A stretch of 64,000 bases of DNA. Source: Progne subis subis (taxonomy: Eukaryota; Chordata; Aves; Passeriformes; Hirundinidae). Numbering within the stretch: position 1 is the first letter of the stretch; each line of letters opens with the position of its first letter. The stretch is from positions 1,729,636 through 1,793,635 of the forward strand of contig JAKJHU010000053.1 in assembly GCA_022316685.1 (NCBI GenBank). The letters run 5' to 3'. Made by a program: the position numbers and the translations under genes. The notes beneath the pieces were generated by a model that was not told where the DNA came from, searched no databases, and worked only from the letters and a program-made list of their open reading frames with translations. This document shows, piece after piece, positions 39,701-49,600 of the stretch.

Positions 39701-41219
39701 AAAAGAGAAGGGATAAAGTAATTCATGACAAGCTCCATCAGAAACCTCTTCTGATGGCCACGGCAGTTTCTGCCAGCTTGCTAAAACCAAATGATTGATT
39801 ACACAGCTGTAACCAGTTCAACACCACAAAAATAAAGCTAAGAACAGACAGGAACTTACAGGATGTCAAAGACTGTCCCATCTGGGGTGCAGACTGGGTA
39901 TTCAAATGGCTGCAGAGACAAACTATAAAAAAGAGAATGCAATCCTGTTAGCAAAACCAGCTGGAAATCACATCAGCATCTCCTGTTAGGGATGCTTCCA
40001 TAATCCTGGAGCTGTTAGCACAGGAATGCAATTCCCTGAGCTGCCCAATTTACAAGGATTTCTAACCCACTTCTACCAACGCTCTTCCTTCACTCCTGCA
40101 CTTCAGGCAGTAAACTCTAAACAGAAAAAAACAAACAAACAAAAACAACAACAACAACAAAACAACAACAACAACAAAAAAAACACCAAAAAACAAAACA
40201 AAACAAAAAAAAACACAAAAAACCCAGAAATATACTCCAATCTACCTTAATCTCTGTTTCAGCAAGATGAGTGACTGGCCAGGCACACTGAGCAGGGACA
40301 AGTGAGCCCTGATGACACAGATTTGAAAGACTGGGATGTACACAGAAATTGTTCTGCATTATTTCATCACTTGTGTATCCTTTCAGCCATCAGCTCCAGC
40401 CTCTGCAGACACTGATCATGGGTCATGCGGACCCTGTTTCAGTTCTTATTCAACTTTTTCTTGCCACACTAGTGCCACAGCAGGCACAAGTCAATGAAAG
40501 TAACTGCCCCAAAAGAACATGGCTTTAATTCAGTGTCAACAGACTGATAAATAGATGTGTCATTAAATAATGATAATGCAAATTTGTTGTCTTACCTGCA
40601 GTGATCAAATGATAAACGTCTAAAATTGGTTCGTGGAAGGTCTGTTTATGGAAAAAAGAAGACCCACACAAAAGACATAATAAATACGTGTTATTCTAGG
40701 TAACAAAGAAACATTTGAAAGTTACACATTGCTACATAAACGGTGGCAAGTTACTGATGACAAAGATAAGTACTCTAAAGCTTGCGAAACTGTAAGTAAA
40801 AGCTCTGAACTGAAATTACACTGCCGGGAGATCAAGACGGAGCTCTGACAGACCGAGGGCGCTGAGTTTAAATGTGGCGATGAGCGCCCAGACTCTGCCC
40901 CAGCAGCGGGCACAGACCCGGCGGAGGGCGGGGACGCTCATCCGGCCCGAAACGCGGCATTTGCGAGCGGCACCACGGACTCAGGCCGCGGCCCGGGGGT
41001 CGGAGATCGGCACCCGCTGCCCCGGGGCTCTGAGGGAGGGGCCCGTCCCCCCTTACCCGCTTTCTTGCCGCCGTAGAACTGCGTGTACTCGGCGCACGTG
41101 ATGTACCTGCGAGACAGGGGGGACACTGAGGCACAGCACAGACGCGACCCCGCGCAGCCCGGCCCCCCCGCCCCGCTCCTCGCTCACATTTTGTCCTTCT
41201 GGTGCTGCCGCTTGCCCAT
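9648..41219 (-). CDS. PPIL2: PPIL2, 5' part of gene: 12 coding exons, residues 1-299 (3' end outside window)
   Basis: Joined coding exons, in transcript order: 41219-41188, 41106-41057, 40641-40596, 39922-39860, 39697-39646, 26572-26521, 23762-23671, 22225-22136, 13599-13524, 12722-12562, 10999-10924, 9754-9648 (897 nt, 299 codons, no internal stop). The protein begins MGKRQHQKDKMYITCAEYTQ, which I recognise as PPIL2. Residues about 35-108 are the U-box region (CTPDGTVFDI, IVPWIKKYGTNP). Residues 278 onward open the cyclophilin-like domain (GYVRLHTNKGDLNLELHCD). In other vertebrates this is a nuclear U-box ubiquitin ligase linked to the spliceosome, whose cyclophilin domain is thought to be catalytically inactive. 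The rest of the cyclophilin domain and the C-terminal tail lie left of base 1. The start sits in a textbook Kozak context (GCCGCCATGG) in a CpG island. All assigned introns are GT-AG and the phases match, so it looks functional. Confidence 0.96.
9755..10923 (-). other. PPIL2: PPIL2 intron 11
   Basis: 1,169 bp, AT-rich. No repeat or RNA gene recognised. A 127-codon plus-strand frame (10011-10394) has no recognisable domain. Confidence 0.85.
10924..10999 (-). CDS. PPIL2: PPIL2 coding exon 11
   Basis: Encodes residues 239-263, starting AHYSTGAVSASFTSTAMVP and ending ETTHEA, plus one base of Ala264. Acceptor AACAG, donor GTACCA. Confidence 0.94.
11000..12561 (-). other. PPIL2: PPIL2 intron 10
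   Basis: 1,562 bp with an A/T-run block near 11757-11785 and a short CA repeat near 12270. Nothing else recognised. Confidence 0.85.
12562..12722 (-). CDS. PPIL2: PPIL2 coding exon 10
   Basis: Encodes residues 186-238, with EEKAKLDPSYYLKNTNTET, ELYKEFKGDDILAATM and a basic run PEKKKVDK. The charged, helical linker between U-box and cyclophilin domain lies here. Acceptor CCTAG, donor GTAAGT. Confidence 0.95.
12723..13523 (-). other. PPIL2: PPIL2 intron 9
   Basis: 801 bp, AT-rich, with an A-run at about 12964-12973. No feature recognised. Confidence 0.85.
13524..13599 (-). CDS. PPIL2: PPIL2 coding exon 9
   Basis: Encodes residues 160-184, DPTNLDKFNVSNFFHVKNN then IKVIDP, plus one base of Asp185. 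It is the most recognisable PPIL2 linker motif. Acceptor TTCAG, donor GTAAGG. Confidence 0.96.
13600..22135 (-). other. PPIL2: PPIL2 intron 8
   Basis: 8.5 kb. It contains the longest open frame of the window (15696-16271, plus strand), which I do not believe is a gene, and slightly GC-richer stretches near 15.6-16.2 and 17.2-17.9 kb. No mobile element was recognised with confidence. Confidence 0.8.
22136..22225 (-). CDS. PPIL2: PPIL2 coding exon 8
   Basis: Encodes exactly 30 codons (residues 130-159), beginning AVEQLNIKPKSYKDLLTDEP and ending TRQDIVTLQ. Both junctions are phase 0, so skipping would keep frame. Acceptor GTTAG, donor GTGAAC. Confidence 0.95.
22226..23670 (-). other. PPIL2: PPIL2 intron 7
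   Basis: 1,445 bp. No repeat family, RNA gene or conserved frame recognised. Confidence 0.85.
23671..23762 (-). CDS. PPIL2: PPIL2 coding exon 7
   Basis: Encodes residues 100-129, including KYHCPVLFTVFTNNSHIVA and ending TTGNVFAYE. This region follows the U-box and is strongly conserved in the family. Acceptor ATCAG, donor GTAGGT. Confidence 0.95.
24724..25137 (+). mobile_element. Avian endogenous retrovirus LTR-like element (solo)
   Basis: The element may open with TGTTAAGTG and close with GGCATCA. It contains repeated TTTTGTGACCATT units at about 24952-25000 and a poly(A)-type region (GGCCTTTTATTAAATGCCTG, CTTTATTCTCTTAGCTCTGT) typical of a songbird LTR I recognise. No target-site duplication was confirmed. 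It is in PPIL2 intron 6, antisense to the gene. Confidence 0.55.
25739..25812. repeat. AT-rich palindromic low-complexity DNA
   Basis: Repeating ATAATAAAATAATAAA and TTTATATAATTTTATATAAA units in PPIL2 intron 6. The TTTATATAA blocks are self-complementary. No coding content. Confidence 0.8.
26521..26572 (-). CDS. PPIL2: PPIL2 coding exon 6 (U-box end)
   Basis: Encodes KLDAKSLIKLNFAKNSE (residues 82-98) and the first base of Gly99. Acceptor TTTAG, donor GTAAGT. It sits alone between introns of 13.1 kb and 2.8 kb. Confidence 0.94.
30020..30420. promoter_or_regulatory. Isolated CpG-rich patch in PPIL2 intron 5
   Basis: Roughly 400 bp rich in CG dinucleotides (CGGCGCCCGCGCGC, CCGCGGG, ACGCGCCG, CCGCACGCGGGCGGAG) stand in AT-rich, CpG-poor intron. 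It contains the perfect palindrome TGTCAGCTGACA near 30067. No ORF or splice pattern matches a known gene. It may be an alternative promoter, an enhancer or a non-coding RNA start. The boundaries are by eye. Confidence 0.5.
30738..30861. mobile_element. Avian LTR terminal fragment
   Basis: The stretch CTTATCTCAAGCCATGAA, then ATTTTCTCTCCCCTGTCCAG, then GCACTACA matches one end of a widespread bird LTR whose other strand starts TGTAGTG. Only this end is recognisable. Orientation is uncertain. It lies in PPIL2 intron 5, about 300 bp right of the CpG-rich patch. Confidence 0.5.
39646..39697 (-). CDS. PPIL2: PPIL2 coding exon 5 (U-box)
   Basis: Encodes SIVPWIKKYGTNPITGE (residues 65-81), the central helix and following loop of the U-box. 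Acceptor TTTCAG, donor GTGAGT. It is followed by a 13.1 kb intron. Confidence 0.95.
39860..39922 (-). CDS. PPIL2: PPIL2 coding exon 4 (U-box)
   Basis: Encodes LSLQPFEYPVCTPDGTVFDI (residues 44-63), the first half of the U-box fold, in which the zinc-free core aligns with PVCTPDG. Acceptor TTATAG, donor GTAAGT. Confidence 0.95.
39923..40595 (-). other. PPIL2: PPIL2 intron 3
   Basis: 673 bp, dominated by the A-rich/(AAC)n tract. No other feature. Confidence 0.9.
40121..40225. repeat. A-rich / (AAC)n low-complexity tract
   Basis: About 100 bases of AAC, AAAC and A-run units in PPIL2 intron 3. On the transcribed strand it is T-rich. No mobile-element flank was recognised. Probably polymorphic. 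Confidence 0.9.
40596..40641 (-). CDS. PPIL2: PPIL2 coding exon 3
   Basis: Encodes LPRTNFRRLSFDHC (residues 29-42) with split codons either side. The D28 codon joins exon 2 in frame. Acceptor AAACAG, donor GTAAGA. It leads into the U-box. Confidence 0.95.
40642..41056 (-). other. PPIL2: PPIL2 intron 2
   Basis: 415 bp. The right half belongs to the CpG island and the left half is AT-rich. No embedded RNA gene recognised. Confidence 0.9.
41057..41106 (-). CDS. PPIL2: PPIL2 coding exon 2
   Basis: Encodes YITCAEYTQFYGGKKA (residues 12-27), with split codons at both ends. Acceptor CGCAG and donor GTAAGG. It lies inside the CpG island and is much more GC-rich than downstream exons. Confidence 0.95.
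41188..41219 (-). CDS. PPIL2: PPIL2 coding exon 1
   Basis: Encodes MGKRQHQKDK plus the first two bases of Met11. The start codon has a strong Kozak context, and the first residues match the vertebrate PPIL2 N terminus. Donor GTGAGC follows at 41187. Intron 1 is only 81 bp. Confidence 0.95.
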
Positions 41220-41440
41220 GGCGGCGGTTCGGCCTGCCCGGCCCGCGCCGCGCCTCAGGCCCGCCCGCGCCTTCCGCCGGGTGCGGCGGGGAACGGGCGC
41301 GGCGCGGAAACAGCGGCGGCGGCAGGCGAGTTCCGGGACCGCGCCGGCCCGGGGGAACGGCCCGGGAAGGACGGGGATGGTCAGGCTCCACAAGGTTGGC
41401 GGGACCTCAGAACAGCTTCCCAGCGCTTCCGCTTCGATAA

Positions 41441-42759
41441 AACATGTCTTCGTGCCTGGAATTTAAAATCTTGGTATTCCTGGTCCGCTGGGCAGCGACA
41501 GACCCTCCCAAGGAAAAAGTGGGTAGAACCTACTTAGTGTCTCATTATGGATACGGCTCTTCACAAAAAGTATTTCAGTGTCTCTTCAAAGACTTAACGA
41601 GAAAAAATTTACTGTCCCATAGCTAATTACCTTTAAATCCCATTAAAGAGCCTTCTTTATGAGGTATGAACAGCACAAGGCCGAACAGAGGATGGTCAGA
41701 GTCCAGATCCCTTGTCTTCAAGCCGGAGGAAACAGCCAGTTGTCCTGGAGCTATCACTTATCAAACACCTCCAAATCCACTCCTGCTCCTTTTTTCTTTC
41801 CTCGTTAAACCATCACCCTGGCAGCTGCCTACACAGAGCCGCTGGAGTGAAATCCATGGAAGAGGATAGCCAGGCTCCCACTGACTGCGCCAGGCTTTGG
41901 AGCAGATCCTCCTTGTCCCCAGATGTTCGGCTCCTGTTTTAATCCCATCAGCTGGTCTTTGGCTGCATCCATGAGCATAAGGTGAGCACAACCTGCTCTG
42001 CGTGCAGAGGGTTACACAAAACCATTTCTGAAAGTCCATGTTCTATGTTGTTACAGTTCTCCTCTGAGGAACAGAACACCCAGTGCCCATGCCTATAGTC
42101 TAATTGGCAACAGAGTATTAATTATTTACAACATTACAGCGGGTTCTATCAGACTTTTTGGCCAAAGCAGCACAGCTACTCCTTGTCCAGGCTGAGGGTG
42201 AAGGATATTGTTTGTTAGATGTTTGGGGGAGAAACTGCTCTTTTACAAGTGTTTAAATACACTTAGTCATTTCAATTATCTTACCAAAAAAAAAAAAAAA
42301 AAATCAAAGCAAGGCATTGAGGCAGGGCCTACAAAGAACCAACACCTTCACTTGCTCCTTTCCCAGCACCAAGTTCACTCTGGGAAAAACAAACTTGATT
42401 TGTTTCCAGTGGAATTCCAAAAGCACTCGACAAGGAACATGGCCAGAAGTGCAGAAGGCTCGTTCCTTGCTGCAGTGCAGCTGCTGTGGGCAGGGGTGAG
42501 GGAGCCTGTTGGGCTCTGGTGGAGATGAACATTCCCACACAGCTCCTGCTCCCTGCCGAGATGGGCTCTGGCAGCAAACGCTGTAGCTGTCCACAGACAC
42601 CACCTGCACTTGTCTGATCACACTGCCAGAGGAAAGTCCAGACGGAATTATTTATTTCCAGAAATGTTACCGTGATTCAGTCTGTGTTGACATTCCTGGA
42701 GATGCCTGTGCCCTTTGTAATAATTCAAGACCATGTTTTTGCTTTTTGTTTTTTTTTTT
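41441..42759. other. Intergenic gap between HIRA end and PPIL2 promoter
   Basis: No coding exon, RNA gene or recognisable repeat family is seen. It contains an 18-base A-run near 42285-42302 and moderate-GC DNA. HIRA transcription would read across it towards PPIL2, because both genes point left. Confidence 0.7.
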
Positions 42760-42776
42760 AACCAATGCAATGTTCT

Positions 42777-42782
42777 TTTATT
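42777..42782 (-). terminator. HIRA: HIRA poly(A) signal
   Basis: A canonical AATAAA on the minus strand, about 760 bases past the HIRA stop. The DNA just beyond (42728-42760 read leftwards) is A-rich rather than the usual GT-rich, so the downstream element is atypical. Confidence 0.7.
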
Positions 42783-42803
42783 TTGTACTTACAAAAAGAG
42801 CCA

Positions 42804-42830
42804 CCCCATTGTGTCCCTCCCCCTCCCCCC
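42804..42830 (-). other. HIRA: G-quadruplex-type run in HIRA 3' UTR
   Basis: On the mRNA strand, runs of 6, 5, 3 and 4 guanines are separated by loops of 1, 1 and 7 bases. This fits the canonical four-tract pattern. It lies about 20-50 nt before the AATAAA signal. Confidence 0.75.
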
Positions 42831-43540
42831 AAAATGCCTTTTACAAACATTGAAAAATTAAAAACCTGATGATGACATGTTAATTTGGTAGAATTACTTT
42901 GAAACATAGCCTTTGAAATTAAACTCCTACAAGATGACTTTGTAGTGACAGCCTGATTATTGGCCAAATAAAATTCCTTATTACAAGTTAGCAAATTCTA
43001 GTACAAAAATAGTCCATGTGTTAGAACAGCCTCTTATTATTATATTCACAGGAAAGAGTCTATTGGCTGCATAATACCTTAATATTTATGAAATTTCTTT
43101 TTACGTGGCTCATTCATCTAATTCAATATAGTGTTGAGCCTCAATAAATCCTCAGGCAAAAACCCCTAAACAGGGTTAAATATGCTGTTCAGTGTACTCT
43201 GAAGTACTGTGCTTTTCACAGGACATCCAAGAAACCGCACAAACAGTTCTCAGCTAGTTTTAATATTAAATGAGATCCAGATCCAAAAGGATCCCCCTGA
43301 AGTACATATCCATGACTTTCCATAGAAACAGAGGTCACAGCTTCAATGGTCAGGTTTCACTTGGGAAACCGTCGAGCTCCTCCACTCAGCATTTCCAGGA
43401 ATCCGCTGGGACCTCTGCAGCACAGCCCTTCTTCAGGAGTGTCCCCACTGGCCGGGCTCTCGCTCCTCTTTTGTCTCTGGTTCACAGCTGTTCAGCAGTT
43501 TCTCTCGGACCAGGCCCCACAGGGAAAATCTGGGGACACG

Positions 43541-43657
43541 CTACTTGTCTCTCAAGATGTCCAGCTGCTCTTGATACTCTGTGAAAAGCCTCTGGAAGCG
43601 GAGGTTCTGTCCAATAACAGGAAGAAGCTCTTTCAATAGTTCTCTCTTCCGTAAACC
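43541..43657 (-). CDS. HIRA: HIRA terminal coding exon with stop
   Basis: 38 codons plus TAG at 43543-43541. Encodes GLRKRELLKELLPVIGQNLR and FQRLFTEYQEQLDILRDK, the exact C terminus expected of vertebrate HIRA. Acceptor TGCAG. Confidence 0.97.
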   Translation of the reverse strand, partial: GLRKRELLKELLPVIGQNLRFQRLFTEYQEQLDILRDK

Positions 43658-46600
43658 CTGCACAGAAAACACAACAGCATCCTCAGGATCTGTTATTTGT
43701 TATCATTAACATGTTCCAAAGAGCTCTCTAAGATTTATGCTCTTTTCCCTGCCAGGGGAGAGCTGTGTCCTTTGTGTTCTCACTGCTTCCGTGACTCCCA
43801 GCACAAAAACTCTTTACATTTACATTCCCATGAAGTTCAGCCTCTTGCAGTTCCAGACTCCAGGCTGTGTTCTGAGAGGGAACTTCGGCACGTCCCTGCT
43901 GTCTGAACAATGGGGGGAGCTGAAAATGCAACTCTCCTTCATCTGTGTGATACTCAAGACAGCACCAGAGCTCACACTGGGGCAACAAGCATTTGCCTGT
44001 GGTTTCATATGGAACAAATTTCAGTGCCATGGGAGAAAGCCTGCCTATGTGATGAGAGCAGAGTGTGGAAAAGATAATACCCTGTAATTTTTATGGGAAG
44101 CTCTTCCTTGTTCTTCATTAAAGTATTATCAGGACTTACCATAACTGTTGATTCCCACTGACTTCCAGCTGAGTAATGGACTGGACCCAGTAAATCCTTG
44201 CATAATTCTCGCAAACGATATTCAAACCCTGGAGATAGTCAGAAATAAAATCACATTTGACAGCATTTCACTACATAAAACCCCTCCACAATGTAGCAGA
44301 CAACATTCAGGGAAGAATTACAAGAAAAAGAAAATAAAGCCCAAAACATTAATTTCTGGAAAGTTATATTACTATTCTTACAGCAATGCTTTGGAACTAT
44401 AAGATGATTTTTAGAGCTCTGAAGTGTCTTATTTAAGGTTCTTAAAGCCAAACCCACTACTAAAGATGATTTACAACAGGGAGAAAAACTGAAGTCTGAA
44501 GTAATTACTCCAGCTTGTTTCAAGAGCTGCCCTGATCTCAACCTCACACTCCCCTCCCAGACAAACATACCAGCTTTCAAAAAACCAAAACACCTTTAAT
44601 AAAACCACACACGGTTTCCAGGCCACCTTTATTTACCCAAAAATCAGAGGGGGGAATTCCCTTCCAAGAAACAAAGTCTATTCAAGAGTAACTTGCCAAT
44701 TAACATATAATAGTTCAAGTATTTGAATGGATTATAACTCAGTAGATGTTGAAATAATCATAAAAATAAAGGGTCAATAATAAGATGTGCAATTTTCAAT
44801 GTTCAGCAGCTCTAGAAAGTGTGAGCCAGCAATACACATCTGGCAAAGCAGTTTTTGTGACATCCTATCCATCCATCCATGGCAGTAACATTTGGAGGTG
44901 CCAGAGGAACCCAGTGCATGTAGCAGAGGTTCTTAATTAGTGAAGGCTTTTAAAAGTACAACCATCTCTTGAACATATAACCCAAGATGAATATTTTAAT
45001 TTCAGCTAGGGAAGGACAGAGAGAACCACATGCAGTTCAACAAGCTCTCTTGTTAAATAAGGTAAAGGTCAAAGGGCAAGAATTAATGAGCTTGATTTTA
45101 ATTCTGCCAACACCTATTAGGTGACCTAACGTGAACCATTTCATTTTCCCTCTGTGCAGAATGATAATGCAAGGTGAGGAGTAAGGCTGAATTAATACAA
45201 AGGGAACTACTAAATTCTGAATGCAGACAGGCAGAGATACAACAGAGGTCTTTAAAATCCAAAAAGTATAAAGTCAGTTGGTTAACCTTGTTTAACATAA
45301 TAGCACAGAGATAAAGTGTATTCAAATATAAAAACAGACATAAGGAACCTTTCTTGTGTGTTTCTTTTCCCACAGAATTTAACATGTGGAACTCACTAGG
45401 AGAGGCAGTTGGAATTTGAGAATGTCATAAAGGAATAAAGTGCAAGCAATACAAGCAAATTCTCTGCAATTTTATGTGCTTGGGTACAAAGTGTCCCCAA
45501 GTCAGAGACTGAGCAACCCCTCCCTCTCACATCAGGCAGCAATTGTCAGCTGGCTGAGGAGCATTTTACAGCGTGCTGTTTTCCCTGAAACCTCTGCAGC
45601 TGCTGCCAGACAATAGCTAGGATAAGCCTGACAGACCACTGGGCTTTTTTACAATGCAGTTGCCATTACTGCAGTCTGCAGATGGCACTGCTTCCCCAGG
45701 CCATGGCCTGTCCCCAGTCACTGTGCCAAAACAGGAGTCCTGAGGACTGAGCACTGCAGAAGCAAATGCAATTTGTTTTGGCTTTAAGCAAAGCAGAAGC
45801 CAAGTGCTAAAAGGAGGATGTCAAGGGCAATTATACACGGACATGACATGAAGAGAGTGTTTTCAAGAAGGCCACAGAGCTGCAGAGCAGTACCAGTGCC
45901 TGGCAGGTCTCACCTTCATTAACTAGGTACCGTGCATAGATAAGGAGCCAGTGGTGATATTCGTGACTGGATTGTAATATAAGTGCTGCTGCTATCTGGT
46001 TCTCCAGGTATGCAAGTGTTGTCTCTTGTTGCACTAAATGAGGCATGGAGAACAATCTTGCAGCTTGTCTTCCTGAACTGCAAAACCAAAAAGATTAATA
46101 TGCCAGAAAATCAGATGTAAGTTTAAGGAATACATCTTTCTGTAGCACTAGCTATACCGCACTGATCTTTCAGAGACACACAGATATAAAGTTAAAGCAT
46201 TTAAAGGATTTCTTGCATATAAACACACTGTCACAAGAAAGCTAATTTGAAAAAAGTAGCTAGTTATTAGAGTATTTTTCAAAAAGGGAATTTTTCATTC
46301 TGTTATTGTCTCTCGCTCTCTCTCTAGAAGAGAGTGTTGTTTGTTTATATTTCAAATGCTTTTCACAACAAATTCCCTTTCCCCTCAAGAGAACAGCAAT
46401 AAAATCATACAACTCTACACAGTCTCTCTCTGGAAAAAAACTAAACTTGGATGTGAAGGGCAGAAATAGCAAAGAAATCTGGCTGGGAAATCTAATTCAA
46501 ATCCAAGTGAGGATGGGCTATTAAGCTACCTACAGGAATCTGCTCTGGCTCACACAATTCCTTAGTGATATTTTCACATGTTAAAAATACTCTCTACATG

Positions 46601-49600
46601 ACTAATATCTCAACTTTCTGAGAAACTTCATTAAATAGATTCTTTGAGGCCAGCTGAACTAACTCAAAAATTGTAATCCTACTCCAGAAAGCTAGTAAAC
46701 TAAAAATTAAACTGCAAAACATAAAAAATTAGCAGTTTAGCTAGTAAAAGTATAACAGAATTGTCCAATGCCTTGCCCATTCAATAAAGAGAAGCCTTAA
46801 AATGATTATATTTAGAGCATGCTTTCCTGCTCCCCCAAACAATCTGATAACAACACTGAGATACAGACAATAAACATGCAAAGGATTAGAAAAATCACTG
46901 CATGAACGACCGATCACTTCAGAGCCACTGGCATTTCCAGAAGTAACTCAGTGATTCAGGCATGTGAATAAAGGTGAAAGACCCCAACACGCCGGTGACG
47001 TGAGCGTACTTGGATGTGCGTCCCTGTATGACAGCCAAGGGCCCAGAACACAGCATGGCTTCTTGGGATGGCAAACTAGTCCTGAAGTCTGCACACTGTG
47101 CTAGAGAGTCCTGTTTGTCAGAAACAAGATTCCTGAAAAAAAGCAAACAACCAAAAAACAAGTGTGAGGAGTGCAAACAGCAACGTCAGCAGATCCAGCT
47201 CTGTTCCACCTCAAAAATCTGATTTGTGTTTTCACAGATAACCAAAAAATATCACTGATGTGGCTCAGGAATTCCAGGGACCCTGATTATTCCCACTACA
47301 TGTCCAAATTCTGCTTGTGCCATGTCCCCCCTACCCCCAAAGTTAAAAATATTAATTACATAATATAATTTACCATTACTTTGGATGGAAATTAACTTTC
47401 TCCTTGCCATTTTTCAATCTAATAAGAGACCATGACCCAGAACAATGCTGGGAGTAAACACAGGTAATGACTTTCCCATTAAGAAATTGATTTTACCTTA
47501 TGCCAGGTCTCCCCCCCTACTAGACACACACACATTGACAATCTTTTCCATAATCACAGCTTTCCCTTCATATGGAGGGAGCTGACATTACAGCTGCCAT
47601 TCCCACACCTAATTAAGGCTATCATCTTCACTGGCTTGAGATGCCAGGAGAAAGAGTGGCTCAAACCAATGCTAAGTTTAGACTTCAGACAGCACAGGGG
47701 TAAAATGGTACAAATATTTTAAATACCCTTTGCTGCTTTCTCATGTTCAAATTTGTATGATGACTAAAGGCATTGCTCTTTTATATATTTCCCAAGATAT
47801 TGTACGAATTAAGAAACGGCAGCAAATTCAGAATTATGGCTAAGAGCCTGTCCCCTGCTCCTTACTCCCTTAATAAAAAGAACAAATAAGGTATTTTTCC
47901 TTTTCCAGAGGATTTGTTTCAAGTAGTTGAATAACAACAATTATTTTAAGGAGGAGTTAAAACAATAAGCCCTTTCATCCAGGAGGCTCGTTACACTAAT
48001 TACAACAATTATATTAGGATTGGGGTTTTTTTTTCTTCTTAGGAAGACAACAAATAACCTGCTTTGGAAAGACACTGTAAATAATTTACCCATGGAAATT
48101 TGTTATAGGAACTTGTGCCTTTCCATGGGGAAAGTCTATCTGATCCCCAACAAGACACAGACTCTTGTTCTTCCACGACTCTGAGGTAGAACGATTTCTT
48201 CCCGGTAAATCAGAACACGTGAGTTCCTCTGAGTTGCAAAAGCCGGAAATAATCCAGGACTTACCACGTAGCAAGAGAAGGATTAAAGCAGTATGCCTTC
48301 CCATCAGACATGCTCATGACAGGAATTCCATGCTGAGTCAGCAAGATCTGAGAGACAGTTGCATCACTTCCTGCAAGTCAAATCAGACCAAAGTGTTTCT
48401 TTTAGAGTCTTGCCTAAGACTCCTAATGGTAAAAAATGGTATCCACCATTAATTATCAGAAAAAGGCTCAATGTTGTTCTCAAGCACTGACAGGAAGGTC
48501 AAGACACAAGCTAATGATGGCAAGCACCAGGCTCAATGCAGTAGCATTAACATCAATTTTGCAAAATACATTATCAATCTTGATGCTGCAATTTACACAG
48601 AACGTGGGCTTAATCAGGAACATTCTCCTTACCAGGGAAAATCTTCAGCAATTCTGCCATGTCTGTTGTAACTCAAGAAGCCTTTAGCTTTCTTTTTCCC
48701 ATTAATTTAAAATTATAAACCCCAGCAGATTTAGATAAGCGTGCTCTCCACGAGCACAGTATAAGTGAGATAGCTGCAGTCTCATCTCCCAGCATATTCC
48801 AAGCCCAGGGCTTGTGCATGTAACTAATGATGACATTTGCAAACTGCTTATATACAACTGCTTTCTAGCTAGTTTGGGTTAGTGCAGTATGGATTAAAAC
48901 TAAAACAGAAGCCAATGTACTCTGAGACCCTGCTTTTTTGATGATTCCTGTTGTGCCAGATATTCCAGTGATTGAAACTGAAGATTTTTAAGAAATGAAT
49001 CAGAAGATAATCAGAAACAAACATGCAAATTACAGAGAGGAATTGCTCTAATAGCAGATTTACATTATTTATTTTGTGATCTTCACAACACTGAACTTCT
49101 ACATTCAGAAGCAAGGCACACTATAAGCTACAGAATCTCACACAAGTTTGCTACTCACTGATATTGTCATCACTGTTATTTCAAGAACTTCCTTTTTTTA
49201 CACAATAATGAAGGGAAATTGTTTGTTTAGGCTTTCCAGGTTTCATAAAATTTCAGCATATTCATAAATGGTACTAAATAGTACAGGTAGGCTCAAAGGT
49301 TGATAATTAAAGGACTTGTTTATTACCTGAAAATATTGTTTGCAAAGACTCATCTCTAACAATGGCTATCTGCTTGTGAACATCCCTGAAAAAGACAAAA
49401 GAACAAGTCTGCAGTCATCCAACAACTGAAAACTCCAAAACCTTTTAACAAATGCACTTCTTCACTACTCAAGACAAAGTGGGGGGCTGCTGAGTTTGTT
49501 TAGGGGTTTTTTGTTTTTTTGTTTGGACATTTTCTTTATTGCTTCGACAAAATTATTTTGGCAAACTCAAACCCTTTATGGCAAGACAGAAGTTAATAGC

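Larger units (their letters stand above)
40850..41440 (-). promoter_or_regulatory. PPIL2: PPIL2 CpG-island promoter
   Basis: This is the most GC- and CpG-dense stretch of the window. It spans PPIL2 exons 1-2, the first introns and about 200 bp upstream of the start codon. ETS-type CTTCCG or TTCCGG elements occur near 41270, 41330 and 41425, and an ATGGCGGC (YY1-like) core overlaps the start codon. No TATA box is apparent. The exact transcription start cannot be placed from sequence. Open frames on both strands here are by-products of low stop-codon frequency in GC-rich DNA. Confidence 0.85.
42760..43540 (-). other. HIRA: HIRA 3' untranslated region
   Basis: About 780 bases follow the HIRA stop. 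The end is set by the AATAAA signal on the minus strand at 42782-42777, with cleavage expected at about 42755-42765. The UTR carries a G-rich run (42804-42830) and AT-rich blocks. No conserved ORF is seen. The true end could be further left. Confidence 0.75.

Noticed and set aside
41083..41466. Plus-strand 127-codon frame and other frames across the CpG island
   Set aside because: GC-rich promoter DNA opens frames on all strands. The frame overlaps PPIL2 exons 1-2 antisense and has no recognisable domain.
40600..42760. miR-301b/miR-130b cluster near the PPIL2 5' end, as I recall in human
   Set aside because: No match to either mature sequence was seen around or upstream of PPIL2 exon 1. It may be elsewhere in this species, or my recollection of its position may not apply.
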